Both the position numbers and the translations under genes were made by a program. Below, one piece after another: positions 60,778 through 64,000 of a DNA stretch of 64,000 nt. Under the pieces are notes generated by a model, which did not search any database, had not been told where the DNA came from, and saw nothing but the letters and a program-made list of their open reading frames with translations. Position 1 is the first letter of the stretch. Each line of letters begins with the position of its first letter. This DNA comes from Physcomitrium patens (taxonomy: Eukaryota > Streptophyta > Bryopsida > Funariales > Funariaceae), in assembly GCF_000002425.4 (NCBI RefSeq), contig NC_037263.1:7551881-7615880 (forward strand). Reading direction: 5' to 3'.

Positions 60778-63700
60778 TCAAGGCTTAGACTTCTTTCTCT
60801 CGATCTTGATGGGCCCCGAACCTGGTCTCGAACGCTTGAGACGCTTCAAAGTTTTCGTCGCTCCAATGTCGAGACTACTGGTTGATGATTCTGGTAGAAC
60901 AGATAACAAAATTTTGTTCATTTTACATTGAAGTGGCAACTAGGTTCACATAAATCTGACCTAGCATCCAAAGTGTTTAAGTCAAAATGAAATGTTCCAG
61001 AGAGAAGTGTGAAGTACCTGGATTGACAACCAACGAAGCGTCAGAATCATTTGTCACAAATACCGGAGCAACCTTCTTGTTCCCGTCCCGGTTAATTGCC
61101 ACTGTAATAACATTATCTTGAACGGCCTCCGCCATATCACAATTTCCTTCGAAGGGCTTCATATAGCAAAACCAGTCACCAACCAGGTCATCAGCACACC
61201 AGCCTTTGGGGAGCTCCCGCCATTTTGAGCACTTCATGCACTGTACCCATTCCGCATCATGTACAAGCCTTTCGCCCTCCTTTAATTTTTCCTTCTCGAA
61301 CAAACCGAACTTATCAAAATTGTTGTCCCAGTATTCGCCAAAAGTCTTATCCAGCCACTTTTCCAACTTCGAGAATCTATCACTATCAGTGAAGCCTTGC
61401 TTGTTGTTTAACACCCCTACTTTTCCATCACCAAAGTCCTGCAATCACAGTGATTCCAGTCCGAGGCTTATCAGCGTTACAACGACAGTGCAGTCTTGAT
61501 ACACAGAAAAACCACTGATAGAGCGCGATCTCATGTTAAAGACATTCCATTAATCCAGCACAAGATTGCGTGTGCTCGTATATTCCAATATCTTTTCAAA
61601 GTTGTGATAATTTTTTTCATATTAGGGTCGGGCCTTCAAAGATAATACCGTCCCATGAATGTATTACATGAACAGCCAAATTCGGACAAGGATGCATACC
61701 ATTATGTCAGTAACATCCATAATTCCAATAATTCCACGACCGATGTCTGCACTATGCACCATATCCCCTACTCTCTTGTAGGCCTGCACATTCAAATCAA
61801 GAGCCGCAATTCCCGTTCTTCAGCAAGGAAAACATGCATGCTATGTACAGGGACAAACATCATTAGAGGTGTGTCCTACACTGCATGACGAGGTGAAACT
61901 AAAGTATGCTATTAAAAGCCTACCTGAAAGGAGCATTGGCAGTTAGAGACAGGGAGTAATAGATTAACCTCAATAAGTCGTCCATGCCAGTAGAGAAAGA
62001 TTCCGCAGTTCCCTCGGTCGTATTCAATTTGTAGCTTTCCAAGAGTTAAAGGAATCAATTTATTCTTGATAGGATCCTTTTCATGAACAAAATGATACTG
62101 AAATCTCTCCACATTTTGCAAAGTCTTAGCCAAATTTCTTGTGTTGACCTACAGAACATCGTCTACAAATTAGTATTGATTAGTCAGACACATTATTCCG
62201 GTTGCGAGTTCCAGAGGCAGCTCCGTGTATCTTAACAAAACGTATTGTCTTTGATACCTATGTTCCCAAAGGAACAACTGCAGAAATGCCTTAATTTTCT
62301 TAACTTAAGGTACAAATGCAGCACGGTGAGGAAAAGGAACGCTGGAGATACATTCAACTAGCACCTGAAACCAATTCAGTTAAAGGTTTATTAAAGCCAT
62401 ACCAGAGACCTTTGCAAGTATATCTTCATGCTGGGGACTAAGAATAGGACCTCCGTATATGCCCTTAAAGAAAAGTCAAGTGGAACCTGTTAATAAAAAC
62501 AAAAATCGTCAATCAACAACTTAAGCAGCTCACTGATGACAGGAATTTAGAATTTTCAGGAACACTTCAAAAAGACTGCTTCATCATATACTTGACCAGC
62601 AATTTATCCTTACACAAACCTCCAATTCTATATTCATGACCTGGAGGAATAGAAAGGAACGTGTTATTCCCCAGCAGAGCCCATGCATTACAGGAAAAAG
62701 TAATGAGATGATTTAATCTAAAATTTGCCAATAGAAATAAAACTGAGGAATTTAGCACCTGTTTACTTGTCTGCCCAGCTCGAACTCGTACCCGTCTCGA
62801 CCGAATCTTAATATCTTCAAGTTCATTTTTCTCATTTTGAGCATTAGTCTCGGGGTCAAGGCTTCTATTCCATTCAAAGATACACTTGCCGTCCCACTGC
62901 TCTAAATTGTACACAAAAATACGTGTGCCTGTGTTTTCAATCCTTGCAAACTGAGCCCCAATACTGATGTCATTAATAAATGGGGAATGCTTTGTGACAG
63001 CCTTCTTGCACTTCTCTTCGTCTTGTTTGGTACAAACACTCTCATCTAACGAAATTTGTCCGCTGCTAAATCTCTTGTATGTTACAATTGGGACCTCAAG
63101 ATCCTGATAAACGAAAGCATCAGTTTATAGGTGCACAAATCAACCTCTAAAAGCAAAAAACAGTCCTCATTTCACGTACAAAGAACCAGAGTAAAACGAA
63201 AAAGATAACCAACAAAGAGAAAACCTCGAGATTGGCGTTGTAAGACTTCGAAAGAAAGCCCATGGAACAGGTGTCCTTCTTCTGAGTGAAAATCACAGCA
63301 TCTCGACCGATTCTCATTGCACCTGTCTGAAAATTGGATTTTTGTTTTTGTTTTTTTTTTTTTTTCGGACCTTGGAAAACTTAGCTAAAACTTGGAAGTA
63401 TCAATTCAGAAAAACTTAGATCGACGTGCAAAATAATCAACACAGCGCTAGAAATTCAAAGCGAAGGGATACAATCTGCCAGAACTCAATATTCTATGGT
63501 CTTACACGAGAGTGTATGTTTGCTAATCCCAACAAATGACTCCACAACAAAGCAAGAATGACTGACTATTATTCTGTTCTATTGCACCGCTAAACAGGGT
63601 AAACAAACGAAACGAAGAGTGTACTTCACCGCGGCTAAGTACCTTAAACCCAACTCCAAAGTGCCCAATCTGTTCCGCGTCACTTTCCCCTGGCCTTTTG

Positions 63701-64000
63701 TGTCCAAATGATAACATCTTGACAATTTCTTCATGGTTCATGCCGAGCCCATTATCGACCATCTGAAGTACAGGAACAGTTCCAGTTTCTCCTAATACCA
63801 TATCCTCAATCGATATTTCCAAACTGCGAGAACACAACGTGTGGAAACCAATGTGCAAATGCAATCGTTATTGTGGGAGCAGAAAAAATGATAATTGAGA
63901 CATCGCAGAAGGGGGCCCTGAACTACTGATAAAAAGAACAAATGCAAACTCAAAAATCGGAACCTACCGTGTAGCCTTAGCATCGCGAGCATTGTCGATG
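60778..64000 (-). CDS. MORC: MORC-family GHKL ATPase with CW zinc finger (3' part)
   Basis: MORC ATPases dimerise on ATP binding and compact chromatin; in plants they support transposon silencing. Minus-strand exons are: 63968-64000 (continues off the window), 63643-63823, 63225-63326, 62759-63103, 62403-62486, 61969-62148, 61700-61783, 61018-61438 and 60778-60890. All junctions are GT-AG and in phase. ATPase motifs are IDNARDAKAT (Asn/Asp box), DNGLGM and GHFGVGFK, then TGAMRIGRDA. The S5-like part includes VPLDFSLRAYTEVLFLVPSM and YWHGRLIEAYKRVGD. Exon 8 holds GVLNNKQGF and a CW zinc finger: CMKC (in WVQCMKCSKWRELP), then DWFC, then NC before DMAE. The last exon ends with a bipartite nuclear signal (KRLKRSRP ... 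KIERKKSKP). The start codon and first ATPase residues are outside the window. Confidence 0.93.

Noticed and set aside
62567..62758. Possible extra MORC exon
   Set aside because: Exon 4 (ending 62759) joins exon 5 (62486) in phase and gives the expected MORC order, so this is intron.
1..64000. CRISPR array or bacterial operon
   Set aside because: No regularly spaced direct repeats with unique spacers; genes are spliced and plant-like.

Overview
This is nuclear DNA of a land plant. It is AT-rich and gene-poor, with spliced genes, many (TA)n microsatellites, TTTAGGG-type telomere-like motifs and layers of decayed LTR retrotransposons. Several signs favour a non-seed plant such as a moss or other bryophyte, or possibly a lycophyte or fern: Ty3/gypsy chromoviruses whose reverse transcriptase looks fungal-like rather than seed-plant-like, and a MORC ATPase that carries a CW zinc finger. 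The species cannot be named from the sequence.

Layout. Bases 1-18570 are a nest of related Ty3/gypsy chromovirus copies. They are a gag fragment (A, 1-528), an inverted LTR fragment (529-762), a long + strand copy (B, 763-6554) with no 3' LTR, and a - strand copy (D, about 8431-18570). D is split by a + strand copy (C, 10994-16362) that has both LTRs. A degenerate telomere-like array (about 7690-8115) lies between B and D. Bases 18571-21840 are very AT-rich with no gene recognised. A complete ten-exon gene for the small subunit of plastid carbamoyl-phosphate synthase occupies 22586-27053 (+). Bases 27054-44700 hold microsatellites, a MITE and a foldback element. A four-exon YUCCA flavin monooxygenase (auxin synthesis) lies at 46430-48142 (+), with a TATA box at 45446 and a leader of nearly 1 kb. 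Bases 48143-59979 are again gene-free and include a second MITE. The - strand from 64000 down to 60778 is the 3' part of a MORC-type GHKL ATPase with a CW zinc finger; its 5' end lies beyond the window.

The three host genes are unrelated single-copy functions: arginine and pyrimidine supply, auxin synthesis, and chromatin silencing. They do not form a cluster.

The most unusual material is in the retroelements. (1) A putative self-priming primer-binding site: 11 nt just after the LTR are complementary to the LTR bases expected to be the 5' end of the transcript, 31 bp after a TATA box. (2) A leader made of successive stem-loops whose stems vary in sequence while the loops keep GGATTACC-like bases. 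(3) An extra 140-codon reading frame after the chromodomain, shared by copies B and C, which I do not recognise. Exon limits were placed by hand from splice signals, reading phase and family knowledge; no alignment or search was run.
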